Shown: positions 1 through 7,005, numbered from the stretch's first letter. The stretch is 9,926 bases of DNA from Chitinophagaceae bacterium (GCA_025963615.1 JAOQAL010000547.1:1-9926), one strand, 5' to 3'. Notes: generated by a model not told the origin, from the sequence alone. Numbers and translations are program-made.

Positions 1-621
1 GATTTTTTTTTGCAGGGTCGGTTGGGCGTACCAGATAGCCACGGAGAGTGCAATAAAACCGATGGCAGTCGGGATGCCAGGCCGGATGAATGCAGGGATG
101 TCGGCGATAAAATTGAAGCCGATCAGCATCAATAAGGAAGTAAAAGCCATGACCGACAAATAAACGAACTGGTAGATGGCCGTCTTTTCTTTATTTAACA
201 GCAATAAGCCGATGCCAATCAGTAGAAAGTTCAAAGCCGATAAAGGCGACATTCGTCCGGCATAATAAACCGCTGTTGTAGAAAGCTCATCTTTTACAAA
301 AAGTTCATCAATGCCGGGATTAAAACCAAAGAGATATTCAGCCAATGTGAATAATCCAATTAAAGAAACGATGAAGGATAATAATACAGCGACGCTATTC
401 CGTGTTTTATTTTCGCCCGGCAAATAGCTCAGCACCAGCACAAGGGAAGAAATCATCAACCCCAGTGCTGCGTTGAACTTCATCTTTACTTGACCTGGGA
501 CCAATGTTCGCAAAAGATCATTCTGCGTAAACCATCCGATGATTGCCAGTACGCTGATTAGTATGGTAACCATGACAGCGATAAAGGATACTATGCGCAG
601 CTTTTTTTCCGATATTCCCAT
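1..621 (-). CDS. N-terminal membrane domain of a probable sensor protein (partial, runs off left edge)
   Basis: An uninterrupted reading frame of 207 codons runs from ATG at 621 to the left edge. I translated it by hand because it has no stop inside the window. It is very hydrophobic, with about six membrane segments near residues 9-31, 48-67, 77-99, 125-143, 150-172 and 182-199, and short loops between them. The stretch GRMSPLSALNFLLIG (residues 122-136) resembles the membrane sensor modules that precede PAS, histidine kinase or GGDEF domains in many bacteria. The frame ends in the window at QPTLQKK, where a cytoplasmic linker would begin, so the signalling output domain lies outside. The start is supported by an in-frame-independent TGA just upstream and the charged GISEKK n-region; no Shine-Dalgarno sequence is seen. 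That it is a membrane protein is firm; the sensor kinase role is inference. It could also be an uncharacterised integral membrane protein. Confidence 0.75.
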   Translation of the reverse strand, partial: MGISEKKLRIVSFIAVMVTILISVLAIIGWFTQNDLLRTLVPGQVKMKFNAALGLMISSLVLVLSYLPGENKTRNSVAVLLSFIVSLIGLFTLAEYLFGFNPGIDELFVKDELSTTAVYYAGRMSPLSALNFLLIGIGLLLLNKEKTAIYQFVYLSVMAFTSLLMLIGFNFIADIPAFIRPGIPTAIGFIALSVAIWYAQPTLQKKI

Positions 622-737
622 TCAGACAACTTTTATTTAAAGAAATAAAACATCAGCAGTTGTTTTCCCTGAAAACTTTTCAGCAGTTCAGGCAACTGAT
701 CTTTCCTGTGATCACCTGGTCACAAGCACTACGTTGA

Positions 738-917
738 TTACCAGTCCCTGGTAATACGCACCTTAAAAAATGATTTATTGGCTGTTCCCCGGTTGGAACA
801 GATACTATAATACCCGGCTGACCGGGATAGACCCATGCCAATAATTAAGACAACCGGTGAGGCTGGTACCAGGATGCCGCAGATCACAGACAGTATTTTA
901 TAGGTGACGAATTTCAT
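738..917 (-). CDS. Possible small membrane or exported peptide, 59 residues
   Basis: An ATG at 917 opens a 59-codon frame ending in TAA at 738. The product starts MKFVTYKILSVICGILVPAS, a short basic n-region followed by a hydrophobic stretch to about residue 30, which would serve as a signal anchor or one membrane span. The polar tail (residues 31-59) contains two cysteines counting Cys40 and the span's Cys13. Codon choice looks like that of the neighbouring genes and unlike the AT-rich sequence to its right. It is on the same strand as the sensor gene that starts 116 nt downstream and might be co-transcribed with it. There is no Shine-Dalgarno sequence, which is normal in this phylum. I do not recognise a family. 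A perfect 7-bp hairpin (TTACCAG, 3-nt loop, CTGGTAA; 738-754) covers the stop codon. It may be a chance frame. Confidence 0.38.
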   Translation of the reverse strand: MKFVTYKILSVICGILVPASPVVLIIGMGLSRSAGYYSICSNRGTANKSFFKVRITRDW

Positions 918-1457
918 TGCAATTATTTACGGGGAACGAAGTGCAAAAGCAAATTCATTACCCGAAGCCCTGTCAATTAACTTATCAAAGGGATTGATCG
1001 ATTTTTTTTAAAAAGGAGAGGATGGAAGACTTTGAATAAGAAAATTAAGTGCTTGGTTTGTTTAAATTTTGCGTTCTTAAATCAACTTTTAGCTACTAAT
1101 CAGTGCCGGTTTGCCAGATTAACTCCATCCTATACAAAGGTTGACTTTAAAATCAATATTCCAAATATTTTTTGTACCGGGTTGATTGACGGCGTAACAA
1201 TATTTATGCGTGGAGGCAAGATGGATATAAGTGTAAACATGTACACGCTGATTTCAATAACAAAATAAATAGTATCCATAAACTAAAAAAAGCTGTTGTG
1301 ACAGTCGCCTTTTATTACTTGTAAAGAATATTCTTGTCAATACATTACTACAGAACAATTTTTTTTTCTCTACAGGAAAACGGCATAGCGGTCTATTTCC
1401 CACCTCTTTGAAATAATGATGCTTTGCAGATCAAACAACATTTAAATAAACCCTGTT
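918..1457. other. AT-rich intergenic stretch upstream of the sigma gene
   Basis: This 540-nt gap holds no gene I can support. It is AT-rich and has homopolymer runs (T-run near 1001-1008, T-run near 1361-1369). An AAGGAG at 1013-1018 sits 3 nt before an ATG at 1022, but that frame ends after five codons. A 78-codon frame starting with TTG at 1032 has no family resemblance and is probably chance. A palindrome at 1319-1340 is listed separately. The long leader before the sigma gene leaves room for promoters, but I found no convincing Bacteroidota -33/-7 pair (TTTG, TAnnTTTG) at proper spacing. Confidence 0.6.
1319..1340. promoter_or_regulatory. Palindrome upstream of the sigma gene (operator candidate)
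   Basis: The perfect 12-bp palindrome AAGAATATTCTT (1324-1335) is flanked by TTG on the left (1319-1321) and CAA on the right (1338-1340), so the outer three pairs also match with two unpaired positions between on each side. It lies about 120 nt before the sigma factor start codon, a plausible position for a dimeric regulator. It could also form a weak hairpin in a leader RNA. AT-rich palindromes arise by chance, so this is only a candidate. Confidence 0.3.
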
Positions 1458-2327
1458 ATGCGTGAATTAAAAATATCGGCTTCCATCACAAACCGTGAAT
1501 CAGCAGGCTTTACCAAGTACCTGCAGGAAATCAGAAAAATCGAGTTATTAACAACAGAAGAAGAATCCAGGCTTACATCCCTGATCAAGAACGGTGATGA
1601 AGCCGCCCTTCAACGGCTGGTGAATGCCAACCTGCGGTTTGTGGTATCCGTTGCCAAACAATACCAGGGCCATGGACTTTCCCTTGCCGACCTGGTCAAT
1701 GAAGGAAATATTGGTCTTATGAAAGCAGCCCGTCGTTTCGATGATACCCGTGGCTTCAAATTCATTTCCTATGCAGTGTGGTGGATCAGGCAAAGCATTC
1801 TCCAGGCAATCGGCGAGCAGTCATCTATGATCCGGCTGCCCAAACATAAAATGGTAATGAAAAGTAAGATACAAAAGGCGCAGGTAATGCTTGAGCAGCA
1901 GTTGGAAAGATCACCAACATCAGAAGAATTAGCAGAAGAAATGAACCTGGACAATGAAGAAATATCCAATGCCCTTCAATTAAGTAGCAGTCATGTAAGC
2001 CTGGACGCGCCTTTTTCATCAGAGGAAGAAAATAGCCTCCTGGATGTGTTGGAAAACAACCAATCTGGTAAGGCAGATGAACAGGTAAATCACCAGGAAT
2101 CGTTAAAAGGCGAACTTCAAAGAGCGCTTAAAACATTGGATAAGCGTCAAAATCAAATGATCTGCTGGTTATTTGGCATTGGTGTGGATTATCCTTTAAG
2201 CATGGAAGAGATCGCCGGTAAATATGACGTTACCAGTGAAAGAGTCCGGCAAATTCGTGATAACGCCCTTTTGAAGCTGGCAACCACAGGAAATGTAAAC
2301 CAGTTAAGGACCTTCCTGGGTAGATGA
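1458..2327 (+). CDS. RpoD-like sigma-70 factor, divergent paralogue
   Basis: This is a 289-residue sigma-70 family factor that would bind core RNA polymerase and direct promoter recognition. Region 1.2 lies at about 15-50; region 2 at 51-121 is strongly conserved (NLRFVVSVAKQYQ, NEGNIGLMKAARRFD, RGFKFISYAVWWIRQSILQA), so core binding and -10 melting should work. Region 3 spans about 125-200 (contains SLDAPF and NSLLDVLEN). Region 4 spans about 214-280 with the helix-turn-helix at DVTSERVRQIRD. Like Bacteroidota RpoD it lacks region 1.1 and starts MRELKI. It departs from the usual Bacteroidota RpoD as I know it: QSSMIRLPKHKM instead of QSRIVRLPLNK, TSER instead of TRER, and NALLKLATTG in place of the basic KAIRRLRH end. 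The Arg-to-Ser change is at the position equivalent to E. coli Arg584, which contacts the -35 element. I infer a group 2-type alternative sigma factor, not the housekeeping copy. The gene stands alone, with a terminator after it. Confidence 0.93.
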   Translation: MRELKISASITNRESAGFTKYLQEIRKIELLTTEEESRLTSLIKNGDEAALQRLVNANLRFVVSVAKQYQGHGLSLADLVNEGNIGLMKAARRFDDTRGFKFISYAVWWIRQSILQAIGEQSSMIRLPKHKMVMKSKIQKAQVMLEQQLERSPTSEELAEEMNLDNEEISNALQLSSSHVSLDAPFSSEEENSLLDVLENNQSGKADEQVNHQESLKGELQRALKTLDKRQNQMICWLFGIGVDYPLSMEEIAGKYDVTSERVRQIRDNALLKLATTGNVNQLRTFLGR

Positions 2328-2374
2328 TAAGTTAGTTATTCCTACTATTCTGCTAGTTATCGAAAAGCTATTTG

Positions 2375-2398
2375 ACCCGTTTTGTGACGGGTTTTTTA
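2375..2398 (+). terminator. Intrinsic terminator of the sigma gene
   Basis: ACCCG (2375-2379) pairs with CGGGT (2388-2392) around an 8-nt loop and is followed by a run of T to 2397. It starts 48 nt after the sigma factor stop codon on the same strand, so it most likely ends that transcript. Confidence 0.8.
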
Positions 2399-2404
2399 AT
2401 GCCA

Positions 2405-2632
2405 CTGAAGAGAGAAAGCAGCGAGCTGCGAGAATGAAGAAAGCTACAAGCTGCAAGCTATGAGCTGCGAGACTGAAGTAAGTTACCGAACTGTAGGTCC
2501 TGAAGAGAGAAAGCTGCGAGCTGCGAGCTATGAGCTGCGAGACTGAACTATGTTACATAACTATAGGTCTCGAAGCTTGCGGCTCACAGCTCGAAGCTTT
2601 CCTATAGATCTCATAGCTCGAAGCTTTCCTCA
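2405..2632. repeat. GAGCTNN heptamer foldback repeat between convergent genes
   Basis: The sequence consists of two direct units and an inverted tail. Unit A (2405-2499) and unit B (2500-2569) both begin CTGAAGAGAGAAAGC and end in a TAGGTC; B looks like A with about 25 nt missing. Inside, 7-nt steps GAGCTGC, GAGCTAT and AAGCTGC repeat in register (for example 2511-2538). From 2570 to 2632 the same heptamers appear on the other strand (AAGCTTCG, GAGCTATG), ending in GCTTTCCTCAG, which pairs with the CTGAAGAGAGAAAGC that opens each unit. Since each heptamer holds the palindrome AGCT, both strands look alike and the whole can fold into a long imperfect hairpin. The right end overlaps the TGA of the convergent gene at 2630. 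Confidence 0.85.
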
Positions 2633-3049
2633 GCTGATGGGGAGGCTAAATGCCACGCTGGTGGCTTTACTGTCCTTACCCGAAAGGTGAAAAAATCCAC
2701 CTAATTTTTCTGCAAGCATTTGTAAATGTTGAAGGCTGGCAAGGATGCTGTAATTATTCAACGTGTTGCTGTCTTTTACATACAAAAGCAAAACATTCTC
2801 ATTTGCTTTTGCTGAAACCCGGATGCAGGTATCCTTTGAGCAGCGGGCCATCACATAGAATAGACTGCCCAGCAAGGTGTTTAGTGTATTTTTATCCGCT
2901 TCCACGGTGATTTCATGCGGTATTTCATTAACGAAAAAGCTATTTTGCCGCACCGCTACGGGCTGGTATGACAATAACAGGCTACTGATAATTTCCTTAA
3001 GTGGGATTTGCTTAGCAGGGCCGTGTTGGATTTTGTCATTCGATTTCAT
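2630..3049 (-). CDS. Stand-alone degenerate histidine-kinase-type ATPase domain protein
   Basis: This 139-residue protein follows the layout of the C-terminal half of a histidine kinase. IPLKEIISSLLLSYQPVAV (15-33) corresponds to the linker before the ATPase domain, NEIPHEITVEADKNTLNTLL (41-60) to the first strand and N-box helix, IRVSAKANENVLLLYVKDSN (76-95) to the central strands, and LQMLAEKLGGFFHLSGKDSK (109-128) with FSLPIS at the end to the final helix and strands. The catalytic features are gone: the N-box Asn is absent in LLGSLFYVMARCS, the DxGxG box is replaced by KDSNTLNNYS, and the second glycine box is missing. There is no phospho-accepting His domain, receiver or signal peptide. 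ATP binding is therefore unlikely, and a protein-interaction role is inference. It converges on the sigma gene; its stop codon lies in the repeat. The start is ATG at 3049, without a Shine-Dalgarno sequence. Confidence 0.72.
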   Translation of the reverse strand: MKSNDKIQHGPAKQIPLKEIISSLLLSYQPVAVRQNSFFVNEIPHEITVEADKNTLNTLLGSLFYVMARCSKDTCIRVSAKANENVLLLYVKDSNTLNNYSILASLQHLQMLAEKLGGFFHLSGKDSKATSVAFSLPIS

Positions 3050-3429
3050 TAGAATATTTTAATTCAATAGTATACACAAAGAAACCGTCTCTGCCGGTCC
3101 AAAACAATAGTAAATTTTCTTGATGTTACGTATAATTTATAGTACAAAGACCGTGTAACTAACATTGTAAGTTTGTTGTTTTCACTATTAATGTGGTGTA
3201 GCATTTCAAGCTGGCTGCGACCACAGCACCACGTTATATCATGGCAGCTCATTTAGCCTGACTGTTCAGGACTACTGACAGTGCTCCCGGCATCCCGGGA
3301 ATCCCAGGTTTTCTTTTTTTTTTTAGACTATAAAACATCCTGAAAATCCAGGATATTTTTTCATCGGGATAGCACGCTTAACCAGTAAGGCAATTCTGCC
3401 GGGAATTCATTCGTTCATTAATTGATTTG
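3050..3429. other. Intergenic region between two minus-strand genes
   Basis: This 380-nt stretch holds the upstream region of the ATPase-like gene on its left and the downstream region of the T9SS cargo gene on its right. A 62-codon minus-strand frame (3064-3252) has no recognisable features and is not called. A T-rich run lies at 3310-3324, and a probable terminator at 3337-3361 is listed separately. No clear promoter pair is visible. Confidence 0.6.
3337..3361 (-). terminator. Probable terminator after the exported-protein gene set
   Basis: ATCCTG (3337-3342) and CAGGAT (3349-3354) form a 6-bp stem with a 6-nt loop. T-runs flank it on both strands (TTTTTT at 3356-3361 on plus, GTTTTA reading on minus), so it can act in both directions. 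It lies about 70 nt beyond the TAA of the T9SS cargo gene on the minus strand, which makes it the likely end of the transcript that starts near 7005. Confidence 0.55.
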
Positions 3430-4857
3430 CTAATTGACAATTAATTTGAAGCTGTATATTTTTTGCATATCGGTTACTGTCAGTATGTAAGCCCCTTTTA
3501 TTATATTCTGGTTTAGCGGAAATTGATATTGACCACCGTTGTTGATAGCCAGTCTTCCTTGCTGCAGCAACTGACCACTGGTAGTTGTAATCCTGTAATC
3601 AAATAGACCTATTACCTGCAAACCAGCCTGGAGAATAACCCGGTCATGAACCGGATTGACCACGAGGCTCATTTGATTACCGGCGCTATTATCCCGTACG
3701 GTTACCACAAAGGATAATTTTGACTTGGTATCGATATCAATACTTCTTAACCTGTAATAAGCGACATTATTAATTGGCGTTTTATCATTAAATGAATAAG
3801 CTTCCGTTTGGCCGCTATTGCGCCCGGCGACCTGTTCTATGGAATAAAAATTTGAGCCGTCATTGCTTCGTTCAAGAGAGAAGTGATCAAAATTATACTC
3901 ATTAGCCGTTTTCCATTCAAGATGAATGTAATCATTTATGCGGTTTGCCGTAAAACTCATCAACGTTATCGGAACAACAAAGGCCCGGCTGCCAAAAGTG
4001 AAAAGGTTAAAAGATGAAATGCTGTTTGATGTGATGGTCCCGGTGGTTGCCACATTGCCGGCAGCGGATCCGCCTTGATCCATCCAAAGGCTTCCACTAT
4101 AATTTGCTACCGCGATAGCTGATAATATCCAATTAGGGAATGATACTTTACTGTTATCCCAGTTCATGACTACTGAGGCTGACCCTCCTGACACCTTGTT
4201 AAGAGCCCAGTATTCTGCAGCGTCAAGACTAATTAATGGCGATTGCAATTGGGTTTTATTAGGTGTTGTTGAATAGTAATGTGCATTAAACTCACTGCTT
4301 ACTGACAATCCCGTAATCCCGATCGTTCTTTCCTGGGTGGCATTTCCGACCGGGAATGTAAATGCGGTAGTACCGATTTTTTTAACCCAACCATTTACGT
4401 GCCGGCTATCTCCATCGCCTGAATAAGAGGAACCTGCCTGGTAAATCAAATAAGAAGGAGCGGCAGAACTAGTGATTATGCCTGCCGTAAAAGTATGGGC
4501 TCCGCTTAGGCTAAGATCATTATTGAGTGTTATACCCGCACTGTTATTGGTATTAAGATTATAGGTTTTAAACATTTGCGTACCGGCTACTATTTGTGCC
4601 ATGGTTCCATTTAGATGCAGTGTGCCCGTACCCGTGGCCATTGATGCCTGGTAATTGGTAAGGTCCCGCTTGATGTATAATAAACCATTATTTGTAAGGA
4701 CCGCCGTGGAAGCGTTGGTATACGAACCATTAATAAAGAAAGTATCAGTTCCGTTACTGATAAAAACAATTCCATTGTTTTGAACATTGACCTGGGCGTT
4801 TAAGTCAGGAGGGAGCATAGCCACCAGGAAAATGAAAGGAATAAATAGTATTCTCAT
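3430..4857 (-). CDS. Secreted protein with T9SS type A C-terminal sorting domain
   Basis: The 475-residue product has a signal peptide (MRILFIPFIFLVAMLPPDLNA, probable cut after Ala21) and would enter the periplasm by Sec. Residues 22-290 are rich in Asn, Thr, Ser and Gly and read as repeated beta strands (NNGIVFISNG, TNNGLLYIKRDL, GTGTLHLNGT), typical of Bacteroidota surface proteins with no assigned catalytic fold. Residues 296-340 (PITLMSFTANRINDYIHLEW, then SLERSNDGSNFYSI) match the linker domain that usually precedes the T9SS signal. Residues from about 396 (LVVNPVHDRVILQ) to IYSFKLIVN at the end are the sorting domain, which directs crossing of the outer membrane and attachment or release. 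It is the last gene of the three-gene set, starting 37 nt after the S74-domain gene, so the two are probably co-transcribed. The binding target or enzyme activity is unknown. Confidence 0.9.
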   Translation of the reverse strand: MRILFIPFIFLVAMLPPDLNAQVNVQNNGIVFISNGTDTFFINGSYTNASTAVLTNNGLLYIKRDLTNYQASMATGTGTLHLNGTMAQIVAGTQMFKTYNLNTNNSAGITLNNDLSLSGAHTFTAGIITSSAAPSYLIYQAGSSYSGDGDSRHVNGWVKKIGTTAFTFPVGNATQERTIGITGLSVSSEFNAHYYSTTPNKTQLQSPLISLDAAEYWALNKVSGGSASVVMNWDNSKVSFPNWILSAIAVANYSGSLWMDQGGSAAGNVATTGTITSNSISSFNLFTFGSRAFVVPITLMSFTANRINDYIHLEWKTANEYNFDHFSLERSNDGSNFYSIEQVAGRNSGQTEAYSFNDKTPINNVAYYRLRSIDIDTKSKLSFVVTVRDNSAGNQMSLVVNPVHDRVILQAGLQVIGLFDYRITTTSGQLLQQGRLAINNGGQYQFPLNQNIIKGAYILTVTDMQKIYSFKLIVN

Positions 4858-4894
4858 AGGATTGTAATATGGGGTAATAAGGATACCGGTGTTG

Positions 4895-6292
4895 TTACTT
4901 TTTAGTTTTAAGTAGTTCTATTTCCTTTTTTAAAAAATCAATCTGTTCTTGCTGTCCTTTCAGCTGTTGTTGCTGTTCTTTAATAGCATTAATAAGAACT
5001 GGCACCAGTTCAGCATAGTTCATTCCCAGGTTTTCTTTGCTTTCATCTCCCACTACTACTTCAGGAATTATTTTTCTTACTTCCTGCGCGATTAAACCGA
5101 TTTTGTCACCCCCTGTATTATCTTTCCAGTTATAGCCAACCGGTTTAAGCTGCATCACTTCGTTAAGACCATAAGGCAGGTCGTGAATATTTTTCTTCAA
5201 CCTCAAATCCGATGTTTGAATCGTTCCGTTGGCAGACCAAACATAACTCCAGCGGGAACCGCTTTTTCCCAGCGTATAGGTATTGTCAGCAGAAGGGGCT
5301 ATGACTCCGGCAACAGTTAATTTATCGGCCGGATTGGTAATGCCGATTCCTAAATTACCAGCACTGGTGATGCGCATTCTCTCATTAATGGTAGCAATGC
5401 CTCCCGTAAAAAAAATCAGGTGATTAGAAGGGGCCGAATTACCAATAATAAAATCCTGGCCAGAGCTAAACAGATACCCATTGTCGGCACCACTTAAAAT
5501 ATTATTAGCGTTGTTATAACCACCCCCGTTGATGCCGAGGTCAATATAATTAGTGGTTTCTGTTCCATTATTAGCCGTCGCTACAATATCAGTACTAGCC
5601 TGTCCGCCGCCCGATTTATTTTGAATATTAAACTGAATATAGCTATTGATCGTGCCCCGGGTCACTATCGCATTGATTGATGAAGTCGTATCGGCATCTA
5701 CCAAAAATTTTTCCGGATTGCTTCCATCAAATGTTGCGACGCCAAGTCCCAGGCTGCCCGTGGAGGACAGACGCATTTGTTCCGTATTATTTGTAATAAA
5801 TGGAAGATCATAATTATTTATGGTACCAATAGTTTTCAACGACGGCACACTGTTTCCTCCTAAGCTCCAGTTAGTGCCAGAGCCAGTAGGTAAACTTTGG
5901 GCACTAACATACCAGTTGGTGCCATTGCTTACCAAACGCACACTTTCATTGGCTTCATCCAGTAACCATGTGGCAAGCCCATCGATAGTCTGTGATGAGG
6001 TAGTATTTATTGTTAATAATGATGTATTAGAACTGGCATTTTTGGCCCAGTATACTCTACCGGTACATGTTGTGGCATCGGGCAACGTTAATGTAGCTAC
6101 AGCTGTTCCGGTAAAGACGAGCGTATTATCCGTGGTTGCCGCCGTGGTACTGGTTGTGAATGCCCTGAAATTAACCGCGAGTGAGCCCCGCACGTCCAAT
6201 GTTGAATTGGGGGTGGTGGTTCCTATTCCGATTTGTGCAAATGATAATGTTGTAAAAAATATTATTACAACGGTGGTGAATACTCTTTTCAT
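4895..6292 (-). CDS. Tail-fibre-like exported protein with S74 intramolecular chaperone domain
   Basis: This 465-residue protein begins with a signal peptide (KRVFTTVVIIFFTTLSFA). Directly after it is IGIGTTTPNSTLDVRGSLAV (21-40), and a second copy of this knot is at NLGIGITNPADKLTVAG (313-329); these are typical of Bacteroidota fibre-like proteins. The middle is Thr, Ser, Asn and Gly rich, as in a beta-helical stalk. The C-terminus is a peptidase S74 (chaperone of endosialidase) domain at about 360-440: SDLRLKKNI (361-369), GLIAQEVRKIIPEVV (399-413) and NYAELVPVLINAIKEQ (425-440), followed by a coiled coil to the end. In phage fibres this domain drives trimer formation and then cuts itself off, using a Ser and a Lys five residues later; Ser361 and Lys366 fit that dyad. 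No T9SS signal follows, so surface export may differ from its neighbour. The start is 77 nt after the upstream gene's stop. Confidence 0.9.
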   Translation of the reverse strand: MKRVFTTVVIIFFTTLSFAQIGIGTTTPNSTLDVRGSLAVNFRAFTTSTTAATTDNTLVFTGTAVATLTLPDATTCTGRVYWAKNASSNTSLLTINTTSSQTIDGLATWLLDEANESVRLVSNGTNWYVSAQSLPTGSGTNWSLGGNSVPSLKTIGTINNYDLPFITNNTEQMRLSSTGSLGLGVATFDGSNPEKFLVDADTTSSINAIVTRGTINSYIQFNIQNKSGGGQASTDIVATANNGTETTNYIDLGINGGGYNNANNILSGADNGYLFSSGQDFIIGNSAPSNHLIFFTGGIATINERMRITSAGNLGIGITNPADKLTVAGVIAPSADNTYTLGKSGSRWSYVWSANGTIQTSDLRLKKNIHDLPYGLNEVMQLKPVGYNWKDNTGGDKIGLIAQEVRKIIPEVVVGDESKENLGMNYAELVPVLINAIKEQQQQLKGQQEQIDFLKKEIELLKTKK

Positions 6293-6328
6293 GGAGGTGG
6301 ATATTATTTTTTAAAATTGAACGAGGCC

Positions 6329-6373
6329 GTAAACAGATACTAACAGTCGCCTGATTTTTAATGTCCTGTTTAC
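6329..6373. repeat. 8-bp inverted repeat in the gap between barrel gene and S74 gene
   Basis: GTAAACAG (6329-6336) and CTGTTTAC (6366-6373) are exact inverted copies separated by 29 nt. The right arm covers the TAA of the 211-residue protein gene. Read on the minus strand no T-run follows, so it does not look like a terminator for the operon; on the plus strand a T-rich run follows. It may be a structure in the mRNA between the two genes. Confidence 0.35.
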
Positions 6374-7005
6374 CTGTTTTTTTTATTTTGTTCCCATTCG
6401 ATATTGATGCCTATTACTACATATTTTTCTCTGTCCAACGGTCTAAAAAGATAAACCGGTATTGACCATTTATTTTTTTTAAACCCGGCTAAGAGACCCG
6501 TCACGGTCTTCATTTTTATTTCACAAAGCCAGGTTTGCTGGATTGTAATCCCTGTAAAAAACCACGGTCTTGTGTAATACAGCAGTTCGGACCAATTATA
6601 AAAAAAGCTATTTGCTTTGTCGTCATTACTTATAGTGTATTGAGCCTGGGAAGAAAAAAATATTTTTTTGTATTCAAAATCAGTATTCATTGCCAGGGAA
6701 CCGCCGGTGTATTTACCCATCACCAGTCCTGCCATGGGTGAAAAAGAAAAATCTGAATTGCCTTTTATAAACAAGGTCTTCCCAACATAGACAGAAACCG
6801 TGTTCAAGTCCTCATAATTGTAACGCAATTCTGTATAGAGATTCTTTTTTGTAGTGTGATGAACCAAAGCAACCAAATTAAGGACAGACCGGTCAGCCAT
6901 ATATTGATAGTTTTCGATTCCTGTTTTGGATTGTTCAAAACTTGTATTATGTATACTTATCAACAACAAAAAGATTAGTTTATATTTTCTACTTACCGTT
7001 TTCAA
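6370..7005 (-). CDS. Small putative outer-membrane beta-barrel protein
   Basis: The 211-residue product starts with a basic n-region and hydrophobic core (KTVSRKYKLIFLLLISI), a signal peptide. The mature part is an alternation of polar and aromatic or aliphatic residues in strands of roughly ten residues, for example NLYTELRYNYEDL (55-67), VSVYVGKTLFI (70-80), FFSSQAQYTIS (116-126), FFTGITIQQTWL (149-160) and YVVIGINIEWE (195-205), as in an eight- to ten-strand barrel. No catalytic motif is seen. The start is TTG at 7005: no in-frame ATG occurs between the upstream stop and the signal peptide, and this TTG gives a normal n-region. It is the first of the three-gene set and lies opposite the ketoacyl synthase gene, with a palindromic operator candidate between. 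A role as an outer-membrane partner of the two downstream exported proteins is inference; no substrate can be proposed. Confidence 0.7.
   Translation of the reverse strand: MKTVSRKYKLIFLLLISIHNTSFEQSKTGIENYQYMADRSVLNLVALVHHTTKKNLYTELRYNYEDLNTVSVYVGKTLFIKGNSDFSFSPMAGLVMGKYTGGSLAMNTDFEYKKIFFSSQAQYTISNDDKANSFFYNWSELLYYTRPWFFTGITIQQTWLCEIKMKTVTGLLAGFKKNKWSIPVYLFRPLDREKYVVIGINIEWEQNKKNR

Noticed and set aside
1032..1268. 78-codon plus-strand frame with TTG start
   Set aside because: It is AT-rich, has no family resemblance or domain, its only nearby AAGGAG is spaced for a different five-codon frame, and its sequence looks like the non-coding DNA around it.
3064..3252. 62-codon minus-strand frame
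   Set aside because: It shows no signal peptide, motif or gene-like composition and occupies the upstream region of the ATPase-like gene.
5820..6314. 164-codon plus-strand frame
   Set aside because: It is antisense to the Thr- and Asn-rich N-terminal part of the S74-domain gene, whose codon bias gives long Val-rich antisense frames.
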